NCBI RefSeq assembly: GCF_011174775.1
Contig: NZ_JAANHS010000003.1
Location: forward strand, 124,001 to 188,000
Direction: 5' to 3'
Length of the DNA stretch: 64,000 nucleotides
From: Rhodobacter calidifons
GTDB taxonomy: Bacteria > Pseudomonadota > Alphaproteobacteria > Rhodobacterales > Rhodobacteraceae
The notes under the pieces were generated by a model, which made no database searches, was not told the origin of the DNA, and saw nothing but the letters and a program-made list of their open reading frames with translations. How positions within the stretch are numbered: position 1 is the stretch's first letter; each line of letters begins with the position of its first letter. This document shows, in pieces, positions 1 to 9,605 of this stretch. The translations under genes and the position numbers were made by a program.

Positions 1-400
1 CAACCGGCCTTGCCTCGATCACCACGAAAGCCTGCGCCCAGGGGTGGTCGTCGGTCAGGGAGACATGGATCACCGCCTCATGGCCCGTGGGCGTCATCGC
101 GCGCAGCCGGTCGGCCGCCCAGCCCGTGACATGCATCACCGGCTGGCCCGACCGCAGGTTCGTGACCGCCATGTCGCGCCAAGAGATCCCCATGCGCAGC
201 CCCGTCCCCAGCGCCTTGGAGCAGGCCTCCTTCGCCGCCCAGCGTTTCGCATAGGTCGCCGCCACCGCCCGCGCCCGGCTTTCGGCCTTCTTCTGCTCGG
301 CCTCGGTGAAGACCCGGTCCCTGAAACGATCGCCATGGCGGGCCAGCACCGCCTCGATCCGCTCGATGTTGCACAGATCGCTGCCGATCCCGAGGATCAT
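1..400 (-). CDS. acpS: Holo-[acyl-carrier-protein] synthase, C-terminus cut by window edge
   Basis: AcpS transfers 4'-phosphopantetheine from CoA to apo-ACP, making the fatty-acid carrier active. The protein begins [14 protein letters not shown], the family's N-terminal signature with its Mg-binding Asp, and the AAKEA motif follows near residue 55. 133 residues are visible; the family is usually 120-140, so only a few are lost past position 1. The start ATG shares one base with the pdxJ stop (TGATG), so the two are probably translationally coupled in one operon. Recognition is secure. Confidence 0.95.
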   Translation of the reverse strand, partial: MILGIGSDLCNIERIEAVLARHGDRFRDRVFTEAEQKKAESRARAVAATYAKRWAAKEACSKALGTGLRMGISWRDMAVTNLRSGQPVMHVTGWAADRLRAMTPTGHEAVIHVSLTDDHPWAQAFVVIEARPV

Positions 401-1161
401 CAGATGATCCCGCGCGCCAGATCCATCCTGCGGCGCATTTCCTCGATTGCCGGGCCCAGGCCGCGGAAGATCGCCTCGCCCACCAGGAAATGCCCGATGT
501 TCAGCTCCATCAGCTCCGGGATCGCGGCGATGGGTTCCACGTTTTCATAGGTCAGCCCATGCCCGGCATGGACCTCAAGCCCCAGACTTGCGGCGAACTC
601 GGCCCCCGACCGCAGCGCGGCAAGCTCCCGCTCGGCCAGCGCGGTTTCGCCATCGGCCAGAAGGTCCGAGTATAGCCCCGTATGCAGCTCCACCACCGCC
701 GCGCCGATGCGCGCGCACGCCTCGATCTGGCGGGGGTCGTGGCTGACGAACATCGACACCCGGCAGCCGGCCTCGCGCAGGGGGGCGATGAAATCGGCCA
801 GCCGGCTCTGGTCGCCGGCCACGTCGAGGCCGCCCTCGGTCGTGCGCTCCTCGCGCTTTTCGGGGACCAGGCAGACGGCATGGGGCCGGTGGCGCAATAC
901 GATGGCCTGCATTTCCGCCGTCGCGGCACATTCGAAATTCAGCGGCACCGCCAAGGCCGCCATCAGCGCGTCGATGTCGCTGTCGCGGATGTGGCGGCGA
1001 TCCTCGCGCAGATGCGCGGTGATCCCGTCCGCTCCCGCCGTCTCGGCCAAGAGGGCCGCGCGCAGCGGGTCAGGCCAGGCCGCGCCGCGCGCATTCCGCA
1101 CGGTCGCCACATGGTCGATGTTCACCCCAAGCCGCAGCCTGCCGCCGTTCCGCATTGCCAT
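400..1161 (-). CDS. pdxJ: Pyridoxine 5'-phosphate synthase
   Basis: PdxJ condenses 1-deoxyxylulose 5-phosphate with 3-amino-1-hydroxyacetone 1-phosphate, the ring-closing step of DXP-dependent vitamin B6 synthesis in the cytosol. The protein carries [16 protein letters not shown] at the N-terminus, [16 protein letters not shown] with the active-site His/Arg region, and the [15 protein letters not shown]-terminal phosphate loop. I start it at 1161 because GAAGGAAGG lies about 9 bases upstream; a longer frame to 1221 lacks family-like sequence. It gives 253 residues, normal length. It lies between the DUF2062 gene and acpS. Confidence 0.96.
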   Translation of the reverse strand: MAMRNGGRLRLGVNIDHVATVRNARGAAWPDPLRAALLAETAGADGITAHLREDRRHIRDSDIDALMAALAVPLNFECAATAEMQAIVLRHRPHAVCLVPEKREERTTEGGLDVAGDQSRLADFIAPLREAGCRVSMFVSHDPRQIEACARIGAAVVELHTGLYSDLLADGETALAERELAALRSGAEFAASLGLEVHAGHGLTYENVEPIAAIPELMELNIGHFLVGEAIFRGLGPAIEEMRRRMDLARGII

Positions 1162-1195
1162 CGTCTGTCGCCTTCCTTCAGATTCTGCCGCCAGT

Positions 1196-1903
1196 CTAGG
1201 GGGTTCTCGGGGCGTCGTCATCGGCTTCCTCGCCGCCCCTTTCGTTGCGCAGCTTCAGCTTCGCCGCAGCTTCGGCCAGCTTGGCCCGCATCTTGCTGCG
1301 CCGTTCGGCCCGTTCGTGGGCAGTGGCGGCGCGGGCCTTCTGATAGGCCTCGACCAGCGGGATCGTGACATAGTATGCGGCTGTACTGATCACGATGGCC
1401 GGGCCAAGTGCGCCGATGAACCAGGGCAGGTAGATCTCGTTCCAGAACTGGATCAGCCCGTCCCACTGCGCCTTTTCCGGCCCGAACAGGGACATGAAGT
1501 TGAACCACAGGTCATGGCCCGCGTTTTCCAGCGCGCTCCAGATGTACGTGAAGTTCAAAGGCGCCTCGATCCCCAGGATCCAGTGCCCCAGCCAGACCGA
1601 AAAGACGGTGAAGGGCGGCGTGGTCAGCGGATTGGTGTTGAAGGTGCCCAGCAGGGCCGCCAGCACATTGCCGCGCATGAGACGCGCCATGCCCCAGGCG
1701 GCCAGGAACTGCATCCCCGGCAGGGGCAGGAAGCCGATGAAGAAGCCGGCAAAGACCCCGCGCGCCACCCGGTGCGGCTGGTCGGGCAGGCGCCGCATCC
1801 GGTAGATCACATAGCGCGTCGCGCGCTTGAAGCCCGAGCGCGGATAGACCTGCTCGCGCAGCCAGGCGCCCCATGGCATCGGATCCCTGCGCTTGAAAAC
1901 CAA
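1196..1903 (-). CDS. DUF2062 membrane protein
   Basis: A 235-residue protein of the DUF2062 family, whose biochemical role is unknown. Two or three hydrophobic segments are visible: around residues 48-80 (FAGFFIGFLPLPGMQFL), 85-120 (the family-typical NTNPLTTPP turn) and 160-180. The C-terminal 50 residues are highly charged (KARAATAHERAERRSKM) and probably cytoplasmic. It lies between rsh and pdxJ on the same strand, about 40 bases from each, so it is probably co-transcribed. Family assignment rests on the NTNPLTTPPF motif and hydrophobicity pattern. Confidence 0.85.
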   Translation of the reverse strand: MVFKRRDPMPWGAWLREQVYPRSGFKRATRYVIYRMRRLPDQPHRVARGVFAGFFIGFLPLPGMQFLAAWGMARLMRGNVLAALLGTFNTNPLTTPPFTVFSVWLGHWILGIEAPLNFTYIWSALENAGHDLWFNFMSLFGPEKAQWDGLIQFWNEIYLPWFIGALGPAIVISTAAYYVTIPLVEAYQKARAATAHERAERRSKMRAKLAEAAAKLKLRNERGGEEADDDAPRTP

Positions 1904-1943
1904 CTGACTGCCTCTTCGACCCGATTAAGCCCGTTCTGCTGTC

Positions 1944-4064
1944 CTATGGCCGCCGTGTCAAATCCCGATGACGCGATATCTGCGCCACGTCGGTTTCGGC
2001 TTCCAGTGCGGTCATGACCATGTGCAGATGCTCAACATCCCGCAGGTCCACGTCAACAATGAGGCGATAGAAGTCCGGTTTCCGGTCGGTAAAGCGCAGG
2101 TCGCTGATATTGGCCTTCTGCTCGCCGATCAGCGTGCAGATGCGCCCCAGGACGCCCGCATCGTTGGAAATGGTCAGGTCCAGGCTGACCGTGAACACCG
2201 GCTTGTGGCGGCCCGAATGCCAGTGCAGATCGACCCAGCGCGAGGTCTGGTCCTCGAACTCTTCCAGCGCGGGGCAGTCGATGGCATGGACCACCACGCC
2301 CTGACCCCGGTAGGTGATTCCCACGATCCGCTCTCCCGGCACCGGCTGGCAGCAGTTCGCCCGCCGGAAGGCCTGATCCGCCGTCAGCCCGGCGACCGGG
2401 CGGCCGGAATCCACTTCCTCGGCCACCGCCTGCGCCAGTTCGGGATACAGCGTCTCCACCACCCGCCGCGCCGGCAGTTCGGCCGACCCGACCCGCGCCA
2501 GAAGGTCGTTCTCGTCCGAGAGCCCCAGCATCTTGGCTGCCGTGCGCAGGGCCTTGTCGGTGGCCTTCTTGCCGACATGGTCGAAGGCCGCCCGCGCCAG
2601 CTCCTGGCCCAGCTTGACGAACCGCCCCCGGTCCTCCTCACGCAGACTGCGCCGGATCGCCGCCTTGGCCCGCCCCGTCGTCACGATGTCGATCCAGCTG
2701 GCCTGAGGCCGCTGCCCTTCCGCCGTGATGATCTCGACCGACTGGCCGTTCTTCAGCCGCGTCCACAGCGGCACCCGGATGCCGTCGATCTTGGCCGAGA
2801 CGCAGGAATTGCCGATCCGGGTATGGATCGCATAGGCGAAATCCAGCGGAGTCGCCCCGCGCGGCAACTGGATCACGTCGCCCTTCGGCGTGAAGCAGAA
2901 GACCTGGTCGGAATACATCTCCAGCTTGACGTGCTCCAGGAACTCGTCGGTGTCGCCCTCGTCCAGCCGTTCGGTCAGCGCCGCGATCCACTTGGCCGGG
3001 TCCACCGCAAAGGGGTTCACCGCGCGCACGCCCTCACGATAGGACCAATGCGCCGCAACGCCTGCCTCGGCCACCTCGTGCATCTCGCGCGTGCGGATCT
3101 GCACCTCGACCCGCTTGCCGTCGCGGCCAGAAACCGTGGTGTGGATCGACCGATAGCCGTTGTTCTTCGGCTGGCTGATGTAATCCTTGAACCGCCCCGG
3201 CACCGCGCGCCAGCGCTGGTGGATCACGCCCAGAATCCGGTAGCAATCCGCGACCGAGGAACAGATCACCCGGAACCCGTAGATGTCGGACAGCCGGCTG
3301 AAGGCCAGGTCCTTCTCCTGCATCTTGCGCCAGATGCTGTAGGGCTTCTTCGCGCGCCCGAACACATCCGCCTCGATCCGCGCCTTTTCAAGCTCGTGCC
3401 GGATGTCGCCGCTGATCTGGTGGATCACATCCCCGGTTTCGCGCTGAAGCGTCAGGAACCGCCGCATGATCGAGTTGCGCGCCTCGGGGTTCAGGACCTT
3501 GAAGGCCAGATCCTCCAGCTCCTCGCGCATCCACTGCATGCCCATCCGCCCGGCCAGCGGAGCGTAGATCTCCATCGTCTCGCGCGCCTTCTGGGCCTGC
3601 TTTTCCGGGCTCATCGACCGGATCGTGCGCATGTTGTGCAGACGGTCGGCCAGTTTCACCAGGATCACCCGCAGGTCGCGGCTCATCGCCATGAACAGCT
3701 TGCGGAAATTCTCGGCCTGCTGGCTTTCGGTGCTGGACAGTTGCAGGTTCGTCAGCTTGGTCACGCCATCGACCAGCTCGGCCACTTCCTCGCCGAACTC
3801 GGCCGCCAGATCGGCATAGGTCGACCGCGTGTCCTCGATCGTGTCGTGCAGCAGCGCGGTGACGATCGTCGCATCATCCAGCCGCTGCTCGGTCAGGATC
3901 GCGGCCACGGCGACGGGATGGGTGAAATAGGGCTCGCCCGACTTGCGGAACTGGCCCTCGTGCATCTTCAGGCCGTAGGCATAGGCCCGGCGGATCAGGT
4001 CGGCATTGCACCGCGGGTTGTAGTTGCGGACCAGGGCGATGAGGTCTTCGACGTCGATCATCAC
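1944..4064 (-). CDS. rsh: Bifunctional (p)ppGpp synthetase/hydrolase (Rsh)
   Basis: Makes and degrades the stringent-response alarmones pppGpp/ppGpp. The 706-residue protein has the full RelA/SpoT order: N-terminal HD hydrolase (H49, HD73-74 and ED77-78 in LLHDTIEDT), synthetase domain (GRAKKPYSIWRKM; NNGYRSIHTTV), TGS domain (FTPKGDVIQLPRGATPLDFAYAIH), and C-terminal ACT domain. Both catalytic sites look intact, so a single bifunctional enzyme is expected, as in other alphaproteobacteria. Two adjacent ATGs (4064, 4061) are possible starts. Its position just after rpoZ matches the common rpoZ-spoT arrangement. Confidence 0.97.
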   Translation of the reverse strand: MMIDVEDLIALVRNYNPRCNADLIRRAYAYGLKMHEGQFRKSGEPYFTHPVAVAAILTEQRLDDATIVTALLHDTIEDTRSTYADLAAEFGEEVAELVDGVTKLTNLQLSSTESQQAENFRKLFMAMSRDLRVILVKLADRLHNMRTIRSMSPEKQAQKARETMEIYAPLAGRMGMQWMREELEDLAFKVLNPEARNSIMRRFLTLQRETGDVIHQISGDIRHELEKARIEADVFGRAKKPYSIWRKMQEKDLAFSRLSDIYGFRVICSSVADCYRILGVIHQRWRAVPGRFKDYISQPKNNGYRSIHTTVSGRDGKRVEVQIRTREMHEVAEAGVAAHWSYREGVRAVNPFAVDPAKWIAALTERLDEGDTDEFLEHVKLEMYSDQVFCFTPKGDVIQLPRGATPLDFAYAIHTRIGNSCVSAKIDGIRVPLWTRLKNGQSVEIITAEGQRPQASWIDIVTTGRAKAAIRRSLREEDRGRFVKLGQELARAAFDHVGKKATDKALRTAAKMLGLSDENDLLARVGSAELPARRVVETLYPELAQAVAEEVDSGRPVAGLTADQAFRRANCCQPVPGERIVGITYRGQGVVVHAIDCPALEEFEDQTSRWVDLHWHSGRHKPVFTVSLDLTISNDAGVLGRICTLIGEQKANISDLRFTDRKPDFYRLIVDVDLRDVEHLHMVMTALEAETDVAQISRHRDLTRRP

Positions 4065-4092
4065 CGCCCCGCTTCGCTGGGCTAAAGGCCCG

Positions 4093-4446
4093 TCAGAACT
4101 CGCCCTGGGCTTCCATCAGCGCGCGCAGGAGCTTTTCCTCCGACATGTCGTCGGCCATCGGACGATCGATCTCGCCACCCATGAGCAGCGCCATCTGATC
4201 CTCTTCCGGCTCATCGACCTCGATCTGGGTCTGATAGCTTTCGATCATCCGCTCGCGCAGAACCTCGGCCGAAATCGCCTCTTCCGCGATCTCGCGCAGC
4301 GCGACGACCGGGTTCTTGTCGTTGTCGCGATCCACCAGGACAGGCGAGCCCGCAGCGATCTCGCGCGCCCGGTGGGCGGCCAGCATCACCAGCTCGAACC
4401 GGTTCGGAACCTTGTCAACGCAATCTTCGACCGTCACGCGGGCCAT
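4093..4446 (-). CDS. rpoZ: RNA polymerase omega subunit
   Basis: RpoZ helps assemble RNA polymerase by chaperoning beta' and contributes to ppGpp binding. Starting at [20 protein letters not shown] gives 117 residues, normal for Rhodobacteraceae; an in-frame extension upstream to 4512 has no family similarity. The core motif [12 protein letters not shown] and the acidic C-terminal tail are visible. It sits 28 bases upstream of rsh on the same strand, a conserved pairing that links polymerase and alarmone synthesis. Confidence 0.96.
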   Translation of the reverse strand: MARVTVEDCVDKVPNRFELVMLAAHRAREIAAGSPVLVDRDNDKNPVVALREIAEEAISAEVLRERMIESYQTQIEVDEPEEDQMALLMGGEIDRPMADDMSEEKLLRALMEAQGEF

Positions 4447-4543
4447 GGGCATACTCCAATCGGAAGCTTCGCTGGAAGACGCCTCTTTATGCCGGCGCGC
4501 CGGGCTTGACAAGCGGCAAAACAGGCAAATTCTCGTGGGTTTG

Positions 4544-5104
4544 TCACAGCGGACGCACCGCCGCGCGGTCGGCCTCGGGAAGGGCCGCCAGCATCTCGGC
4601 CACGGTGCGCCCGTCGCGCGGGTGGCGCCAGTCGGGCGCCAGATCGGCCAGAGGGACCAGCACGAAGGCCCGGTCCTGCATCCTCGGATGCGGCAGGATC
4701 AGCCGGTCGGGCGCCGCCCGGGCCTGCCTCTCGGGGGCCAGGCCGCGCCAGAAATCCTGCGTCGCGGCATCCGGCAGGACCGAATCGCCCAGCGCCAGAA
4801 GGTCGAGGTCAAGCGTCCGCATGCCCCAGCGACTGTCGCGCCGCCGACCGAATTTCGCTTCGACCCGGTGCAGGATCTCCAGAACTGACGTCGGGTCAGT
4901 TTCCTCATCCACCGCCAGAAGCAGCGCGCCGTTCACATAATCCGGCCCCGCACCGGCCGGAAAGCAGGGCGTGGCGTAGAACCGGCTAACCGCCGGAACC
5001 GAAACGCCTTCTTCCTCCAGCGCCCGGATCGCCCGGCGCAGGGTCACTTCCGGGGGATCGCCCTCGAATGGCAGGTTTGCGCCGATTGCAACCAAAGCGT
5101 GCAT
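4544..5104 (-). CDS. folK: 2-amino-4-hydroxy-6-hydroxymethyldihydropteridine diphosphokinase
   Basis: HPPK pyrophosphorylates 6-hydroxymethyl-dihydropterin, the step before dihydropteroate synthase in folate synthesis. The 186-residue protein starts [13 protein letters not shown] (family ALGSNL-like), has [15 protein letters not shown] carrying the two Mg-binding Asp residues, and [24 protein letters not shown]. Length is slightly above the usual 160-180. About 100 bases separate it from rpoZ; it is divergent from the NYN gene. Folate supply is relevant here because Tdm and the Dmm system pass formaldehyde to tetrahydrofolate, but that link is only metabolic. Confidence 0.95.
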   Translation of the reverse strand: MHALVAIGANLPFEGDPPEVTLRRAIRALEEEGVSVPAVSRFYATPCFPAGAGPDYVNGALLLAVDEETDPTSVLEILHRVEAKFGRRRDSRWGMRTLDLDLLALGDSVLPDAATQDFWRGLAPERQARAAPDRLILPHPRMQDRAFVLVPLADLAPDWRHPRDGRTVAEMLAALPEADRAAVRPL

Positions 5105-5259
5105 GGATTTCGCCTTCAGGAGAGATTATTTCCCAACTTCACTTGTCGAAAACCGGCCCGGACTGCTATTCAGAGACTGTCGGCCGCGCGACCGAAATTT
5201 TCGTCGTGCAGCATCCGGGGAGCACAGCATCCGCGCGGCGACATTGAGGGGAACATTGA

Positions 5260-5835
5260 ATGTTTTACAAGGACGAACGGCTTGCGCTGTTCATTGATGG
5301 ATCGAACCTTTACGCAGCCGCCAAGGCGCTTGGTTTCGACATCGACTACAAGCTGTTGCGGATGGAGTTCATGCGCCGGGGCAAGCTGCTTCGCGCCTTC
5401 TACTACACCGCGCTGCTGGAAAACGACGACTACTCGCCGATCCGCCCGCTGGTGGACTGGCTGCACTACAACGGCTTCACCATGCGCACGAAACCGGCCA
5501 AGGAATACACCGACAGCCAGGGGCGGCGGAAGGTGAAGGGCAACATGGACATCGAGCTTTGCGTCGATGCCATGGAACTGGCCCCGCGGCTGGACCATGT
5601 GGTGCTCTTCTCCGGCGACGGCGACTTCCGTCCGCTGGTGGAAAGCCTGCAACGTCAGGGGGTTCGGGTGTCGGTGGTGTCCACCATCCGCAGCCAGCCG
5701 CCGATGATCGCGGACGAACTCCGCCGCCAGGCCGACAACTTCATCGAGCTGGACGAGCTGCGCGAAGTCATCGGCCGCCCGCCGCGCGAACCGCGCCCCG
5801 TGACCGGCGAAGAGGTCGCGGTCGAGGCGAAGTGA
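5260..5835 (+). CDS. NYN (LabA/DUF88) domain protein, putative PIN-like ribonuclease
   Basis: A 191-residue protein with a single NYN domain, a PIN-like nuclease fold. Acidic residues expected at the active site are visible in LFIDGSNLYAAAK, NMDIELCVDAM and VLFSGDGDFRPLV; the family is thought to act on RNA. The C-terminus is a short Arg/Pro-rich tail. A GAGGGGAAC sequence sits just upstream of the start. It is divergent from folK across about 155 bases. No partner gene suggests a substrate, so a specific role cannot be given. Confidence 0.9.
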   Translation: MFYKDERLALFIDGSNLYAAAKALGFDIDYKLLRMEFMRRGKLLRAFYYTALLENDDYSPIRPLVDWLHYNGFTMRTKPAKEYTDSQGRRKVKGNMDIELCVDAMELAPRLDHVVLFSGDGDFRPLVESLQRQGVRVSVVSTIRSQPPMIADELRRQADNFIELDELREVIGRPPREPRPVTGEEVAVEAK

Positions 5836-5881
5836 GGTCAGGGATCACCGGGGCGGCTGGGGAGCGCCTGGTGATCGCAGC

Positions 5882-6310
5882 ATGATCGCGCTGTCCGGCC
5901 TGTTCGTCGCGGCCTTCCTGGCTGCGACGCCGGTTCCGTTCCAGTCGGAAGTGGTGTTCCTCGGCCTTCAGGCTGCGGGATCAGAGACGTTCTGGCTGGT
6001 CGTTGTCGCCTCTGTCGGCAACACGCTTGGGTCCTGCGTGACCTATGGCCTTGGCCGCTGGCTCTCGGACCAGCGCAACCACCGCTGGTTTCCCTTGAAG
6101 CCCGCCCGGATGGCGCGGGCCGAAGGCTGGTGGGCGCGCTGGGGCCTGTGGCTGCTGCTGCTCAGCTGGGCGCCCTTCGGCGACATGATCGTGGCCCTGT
6201 CCGGGGTGCTGCGCGTGCCGTTCCCGGTGTTCCTCCTCCTCGTCGCCATCGCCAAGACGGGCCGCTACATCGCGCTGGGTTGGCTCGGGGCCGCAGCCTT
6301 CGGCGCCTGA
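5882..6310 (+). CDS. YqaA-type (DedA/SNARE-associated fold) membrane protein
   Basis: A 142-residue integral membrane protein with a starting segment rich in Pro at TPVPFQSEVV, followed by GNTLGSCVTYGLGRW, which is the YqaA-family version of the DedA/VTT re-entrant motif. Four hydrophobic stretches are visible, at roughly 3-20, 35-55, 82-98 and 108-135. DedA relatives move lipids or affect membrane potential; the function of YqaA itself is not settled. It follows the NYN gene by 46 bases and may share its transcript. Confidence 0.82.
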   Translation: MIALSGLFVAAFLAATPVPFQSEVVFLGLQAAGSETFWLVVVASVGNTLGSCVTYGLGRWLSDQRNHRWFPLKPARMARAEGWWARWGLWLLLLSWAPFGDMIVALSGVLRVPFPVFLLLVAIAKTGRYIALGWLGAAAFGA

Positions 6311-6338
6311 CCACACCGCTCGACGGCCCCCTTCGGGC

Positions 6339-6368
6339 CTCCTCGCTCGGGTCCCACCCGACGAGGAG
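6339..6368 (+). terminator. Hairpin after the YqaA-like gene
   Basis: Arms CTCCTCG(C)TCGGGT and ACCCGACGAGGAG pair with a single bulged C and a CCC loop. No U-tract follows; instead there is a run of GACGAG/GAGGCG words. It may act as a terminator or processing stem. A related sequence lies at 37490-37535 (see findings). Confidence 0.5.
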
Positions 6369-6537
6369 ACGAAGTCGAACGAGGAGGCGGACGAGAAGGC
6401 GTAGAAGTTAACCAATCCCTAACGCCCACAGCCAACCCCTTGAAATCCCTCACCTCGCAAATCGCGCCGCGCGCGGCGCTGGACGCGGCTGCCTTCACCC
6501 CTTAAACCTGTGCCCGACCCCTGCCGGAACCCGCCCC

Positions 6538-7491
6538 ATGCCCGACCTGCCCCCCCTGACCCTCTCCCTCGCCGCCCCTCGCGGCTTTTGCGCCGGGGTG
6601 GACCGGGCGATCAAGATCGTCGAGATGGCCCTGCAGAAATGGGGCGCCCCCGTCTACGTCCGGCACGAGATCGTCCACAACAGGTTCGTGGTGGACGCCC
6701 TGAAGGCGAAAGGCGCGATCTTCGTCGAGGAACTGGCAGACTGCCCCACCGACCGCCCCGTGGTCTTCTCCGCTCACGGCGTCCCCAAATCCGTCCCCGC
6801 CGAGGCCGCCGCCCGGAACATGATCGCGGTGGACGCCACCTGCCCCCTCGTCACCAAGGTCCACAACGAAGCCGCCCGCCACCACGAGGCCGGGACCCAG
6901 ATGATCTACATCGGCCACGCCGGCCACCCCGAGACCATCGGCACCATGGGCCAGCTCCCCCCGGGCGAGGTCCTGCTGGTCGAGACCGTCGAGGACGTGG
7001 CGAAGCTCACGGTCCGCGACCCTGCGAAACTCGCCTTCATCACCCAGACCACCCTCTCGGTCGATGACACCGCCGAGATCGCCGCCGCCCTGAAATCCCG
7101 CTTTCCCCTGATCCAGGCCCCCGCCCACGACGACATCTGCTACGCCACCACCAACCGCCAGGCCGCCGTCAAGGCGATGGCGCCGAAGATCGACGCCCTC
7201 CTCGTGATCGGCGCGCCCAATTCCTCGAACTCCCGACGCCTGGTCGAGGTCGGCACCGCCGCCGGCTGCCCCTATTCCATGCTGATCCAGCGCGCCGCCG
7301 ACATCGACTGGCGCGCCCTCGAAGGCGTACGCGCCATCGGCCTGACCGCCGGGGCCAGCGCGCCGGAGATCCTCGTCACCGAAGTCATCGACGCCTTCCG
7401 CGCCCGCTACGATCTTACCCTCGATCTGGTGGAAACCGCCGTCGAGGACATCGAATTCAAGGTCCCCCGCATCCTGCGCGAGCCTGTCTGA
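6538..7491 (+). CDS. ispH: 4-hydroxy-3-methylbut-2-enyl diphosphate reductase
   Basis: IspH is the last enzyme of the MEP isoprenoid pathway, reducing HMBPP to IPP and DMAPP with an iron-sulfur cluster. The three cluster cysteines are present: C18 ([11 protein letters not shown]), C102 ([12 protein letters not shown]) and C201 ([10 protein letters not shown]). Substrate-binding motifs [24 protein letters not shown] and [13 protein letters not shown] are intact. 317 residues, normal length. Its stop overlaps the start of the next gene by one base. Isoprenoids here would feed quinone and carotenoid synthesis. Confidence 0.98.
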   Translation: MPDLPPLTLSLAAPRGFCAGVDRAIKIVEMALQKWGAPVYVRHEIVHNRFVVDALKAKGAIFVEELADCPTDRPVVFSAHGVPKSVPAEAAARNMIAVDATCPLVTKVHNEAARHHEAGTQMIYIGHAGHPETIGTMGQLPPGEVLLVETVEDVAKLTVRDPAKLAFITQTTLSVDDTAEIAAALKSRFPLIQAPAHDDICYATTNRQAAVKAMAPKIDALLVIGAPNSSNSRRLVEVGTAAGCPYSMLIQRAADIDWRALEGVRAIGLTAGASAPEILVTEVIDAFRARYDLTLDLVETAVEDIEFKVPRILREPV

Positions 7492-7962
7492 TGTTGCGTC
7501 GCCTCGCCCTCTTTCTCGCCCTGAGCCTGCCCGTCCAAGCCGACGAACTCGCCCAGGTCCTCGTCAACTATTGGACCAACAACGGCAGCCTTCCCCCGGA
7601 ATATGCCTGGGAGACCAGCATTCTGATCCGCGAGGACGGGCAGCTGGAGCTGAAGCACTGCAAGGGATATGAGACGGAAGGCCCGGCCTGCAAACTGCGC
7701 CGCGCCAAGGTTCCCGAGGCCGCGCTGGACGCGATCCGGACGGCAGCCAGGGGAAGCGGCCTGCTCGAAAGGCCCGCCCGTGAGACGGATACCCCGATTG
7801 TCGGCGGGGGGCTGGCCCTGGGGGCGCGTGACCCTTGCCGAGGGCACGGTCGACCTTCCCTCCCAGCCCCGCGACGCCGATGTCGAGCGCGTGGCCAAGG
7901 TCCGGGCCGCCATCGCCGCCGCGATCCCGCAGCGCCTTGACCGCTTCACCGACCCGGACTGA
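7491..7962 (+). pseudogene. Secreted hypothetical protein, frame broken in a G6 run
   Basis: A small protein with a clear signal peptide ([17 protein letters not shown]) and a conserved-looking body (NYWTNNGSLPPEYAWE). The frame runs normally to about 7805, then the six-G run at 7806-7811 shifts it; the sensible continuation (GRVTLAEGTVDLPSQP to RLDRFTDPD, stop at 7962) is in another frame. Removing one G restores a continuous protein of about 156 residues, so either one extra G was called or the gene is truly mutated. It is coupled to ispH by a one-base overlap. Function unknown. Confidence 0.72.
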
Positions 7963-7998
7963 CTGGCCTTGCGCCCCGCCTCAGGCTAGATCAGCGCC

Positions 7999-8460
7999 AT
8001 GACCGACGACACCCGCATTCCCCGTCCTGCCCTCCTGCTCGGCCTTGCCGGGCTGATCCCGTTCCTCTGGTCGGCCGCCACGCACCTGTCCCCGGCCCTG
8101 TCGGGCATGGCCGGGCAATGGCTTTCCCCGATGTTCCTGGGCGCCTATGTCGGGCTGTCCTATGGCACGGTCATCCTCGCCTTCATGTCCGGCGTCCTCT
8201 GGGGCTTTGCGACCAGGGCCGAAGGTCGTGAGGCGACCCTGGCCTACACGCTCTCGGTCATCCCCGCGCTCTGGGCGTTCTTCATGGTGACCGACGCCTC
8301 CGACACCTCGGCGATCTTCCTCGCGGCGGGGTTCGTCGGGCTGCTTCTTCTGGACGCCACCTTCCAGGCCTGGGGCCTTGCCCCGCGCTGGTGGCTGCGG
8401 CTGCGGGTGATGCTGACGGTGGTTGTCCTCGCCTGCCTCGCCATCCCCTTGCAGGCCTGA
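7999..8460 (+). CDS. DUF3429 (TMEM69-like) membrane protein
   Basis: A 153-residue protein with about five hydrophobic segments and the pattern [41 protein letters not shown] and [15 protein letters not shown], which fits DUF3429. The family is common in alphaproteobacteria and mitochondria-bearing eukaryotes, with no known reaction. It lies one base upstream of rnhA and is probably co-transcribed with it. Confidence 0.8.
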   Translation: MTDDTRIPRPALLLGLAGLIPFLWSAATHLSPALSGMAGQWLSPMFLGAYVGLSYGTVILAFMSGVLWGFATRAEGREATLAYTLSVIPALWAFFMVTDASDTSAIFLAAGFVGLLLLDATFQAWGLAPRWWLRLRVMLTVVVLACLAIPLQA

Positions 8461-8461
8461 G

Positions 8462-8920
8462 ATGGCCGAGCTGTTCGCCTATACCGATGGCGCCTGTTCC
8501 GGCAACCCCGGCCCGGGCGGCTGGGGCGTGCTGCTGATCGCCCGCGAGAACGGCACCGTCGTCAAGGAACGCGAGCTTTCCGGCGGCGAGGCGCTGACCA
8601 CCAACAACCGGATGGAACTCCTCGCCGCGATCTCGGCGCTGGAGGCTCTGACCCGGCCCTCCGAAGTGACCATCGTCACCGACAGCGCCTATGTGAAGAA
8701 CGGCATCACCGAATGGCTGGACGGCTGGAAGCGCAAGGGCTGGCGCACGGCGGGGGGCTCTCCGGTCAAGAATGTCGAGCTTTGGCAACGGCTTGAGGCT
8801 GCCGCCGCCCGGCACAAGGTAACCTGGCGCTGGATCAAGGGCCATGCGGGCCACGCGGAAAACGAACGCGCCGACGCGCTCGCCCGCGCCGGGATGGCGC
8901 CGTTCAAGGCCCCGGCCTGA
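8462..8920 (+). CDS. rnhA: Ribonuclease HI
   Basis: RNase HI cuts the RNA strand of RNA-DNA hybrids during replication and R-loop removal. 152 residues. The four acidic catalytic residues are visible: the Asp of [16 protein letters not shown], the Glu of [10 protein letters not shown], the Asp of [11 protein letters not shown] and the Asp of NERADALA. I use the ATG at 8462, directly after the upstream stop, because the longer in-frame extension is not family-like. The stop overlaps the next start (TGATG). Confidence 0.97.
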   Translation: MAELFAYTDGACSGNPGPGGWGVLLIARENGTVVKERELSGGEALTTNNRMELLAAISALEALTRPSEVTIVTDSAYVKNGITEWLDGWKRKGWRTAGGSPVKNVELWQRLEAAAARHKVTWRWIKGHAGHAENERADALARAGMAPFKAPA

Positions 8921-9564
8921 TGCTGGATTTCACGCTTCAGAACGGTCTCGACTATGCCTCGGTCCTCATCTTCGCCCTGACCGGGGCGCTGGCGGCCAGC
9001 CGGTCGCAGCTGGACATCGTGGGCTTCATCTTCATCGCCTGCCTGACGGCCGTCGGCGGCGGCACCCTGCGCGACACGATCCTGAACCGCGAGGTGTTCT
9101 GGGTCGCCGATCCCCTGCCGCTGGGCGTAGCCACCGCCGCCGCGATCCTGGTCTTCTTCTCCGCGCATCTTCTGGAAAGCCGCTATCGCGCGCTTTTATG
9201 GTTCGACGCCTTCGCCCTTGCCGTCGCCGTCCCCGCCGGGGTCGCCGTGGCCCTCGCCGAGGGTCAGGGCTGGCCCATCGTCCTGGTGATGGGGATGCTG
9301 ACAGGCTGCATGGGCGGCCTTCTGCGCGATGTGGTCTGCAACGAAGTGCCGCTGATCCTGAAACAGGGCGAGCTTTACGCTACCTGCGCCATGGCCGGGT
9401 CGCTTGGGGCGGTCCTGGCGGGCGCGGCCGGGCTGGGGGACGGCCTGTCGCTGGTGATCTGCGCCGCGCTCGTCTTTACCTTGCGCGCGGGCAGCATCGC
9501 ATTGGGCTGGCGGCTCCCGGTCTACAGGTCGCAGCCACCCCGGCCGGGGGCGCCGAAGCGCTAG
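8920..9564 (+). CDS. TRIC/UPF0126 (YicG-type) cation channel homologue
   Basis: A 214-residue membrane protein with two repeats of the UPF0126 motif: GFIFIACLTAVGGGTLRDTIL and MLTGCMGGLLRDVVCNEVPLIL. Prokaryotic members are homologues of trimeric intracellular cation channels and form homotrimeric cation pores. About seven hydrophobic segments are seen, as expected. The gene is coupled to rnhA by a one-base overlap, which is probably an operon convenience rather than a functional link. Confidence 0.9.
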   Translation: MLDFTLQNGLDYASVLIFALTGALAASRSQLDIVGFIFIACLTAVGGGTLRDTILNREVFWVADPLPLGVATAAAILVFFSAHLLESRYRALLWFDAFALAVAVPAGVAVALAEGQGWPIVLVMGMLTGCMGGLLRDVVCNEVPLILKQGELYATCAMAGSLGAVLAGAAGLGDGLSLVICAALVFTLRAGSIALGWRLPVYRSQPPRPGAPKR

Positions 9565-9579
9565 CAGGCTTGATCCGTG

Positions 9580-9593
9580 AACGAACATTCGTT
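9580..9593. promoter_or_regulatory. Perfect palindrome, likely TetR-family autoregulatory operator
   Basis: AACGAA and TTCGTT face each other across a two-base CA spacer, ending 12 bases before the ATG of the TetR-family gene. Position and symmetry suit an operator that would block transcription of the regulator itself. No other gene is divergent here, so autoregulation is the simplest reading. Confidence 0.65.
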
Positions 9594-9605
9594 TAGGTTC
9601 GGGGA

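Noticed and set aside
1968-4085. A 705-codon open frame opposite rsh
   Set aside because: Composition is His/Arg/Leu-rich antisense of a conserved bifunctional enzyme, with no motif of its own.
7806-7811. Programmed ribosomal frameshift at the G6 run
   Set aside because: No slippery heptamer, stimulatory fold or short decoding product is evident; an indel explains it more simply.
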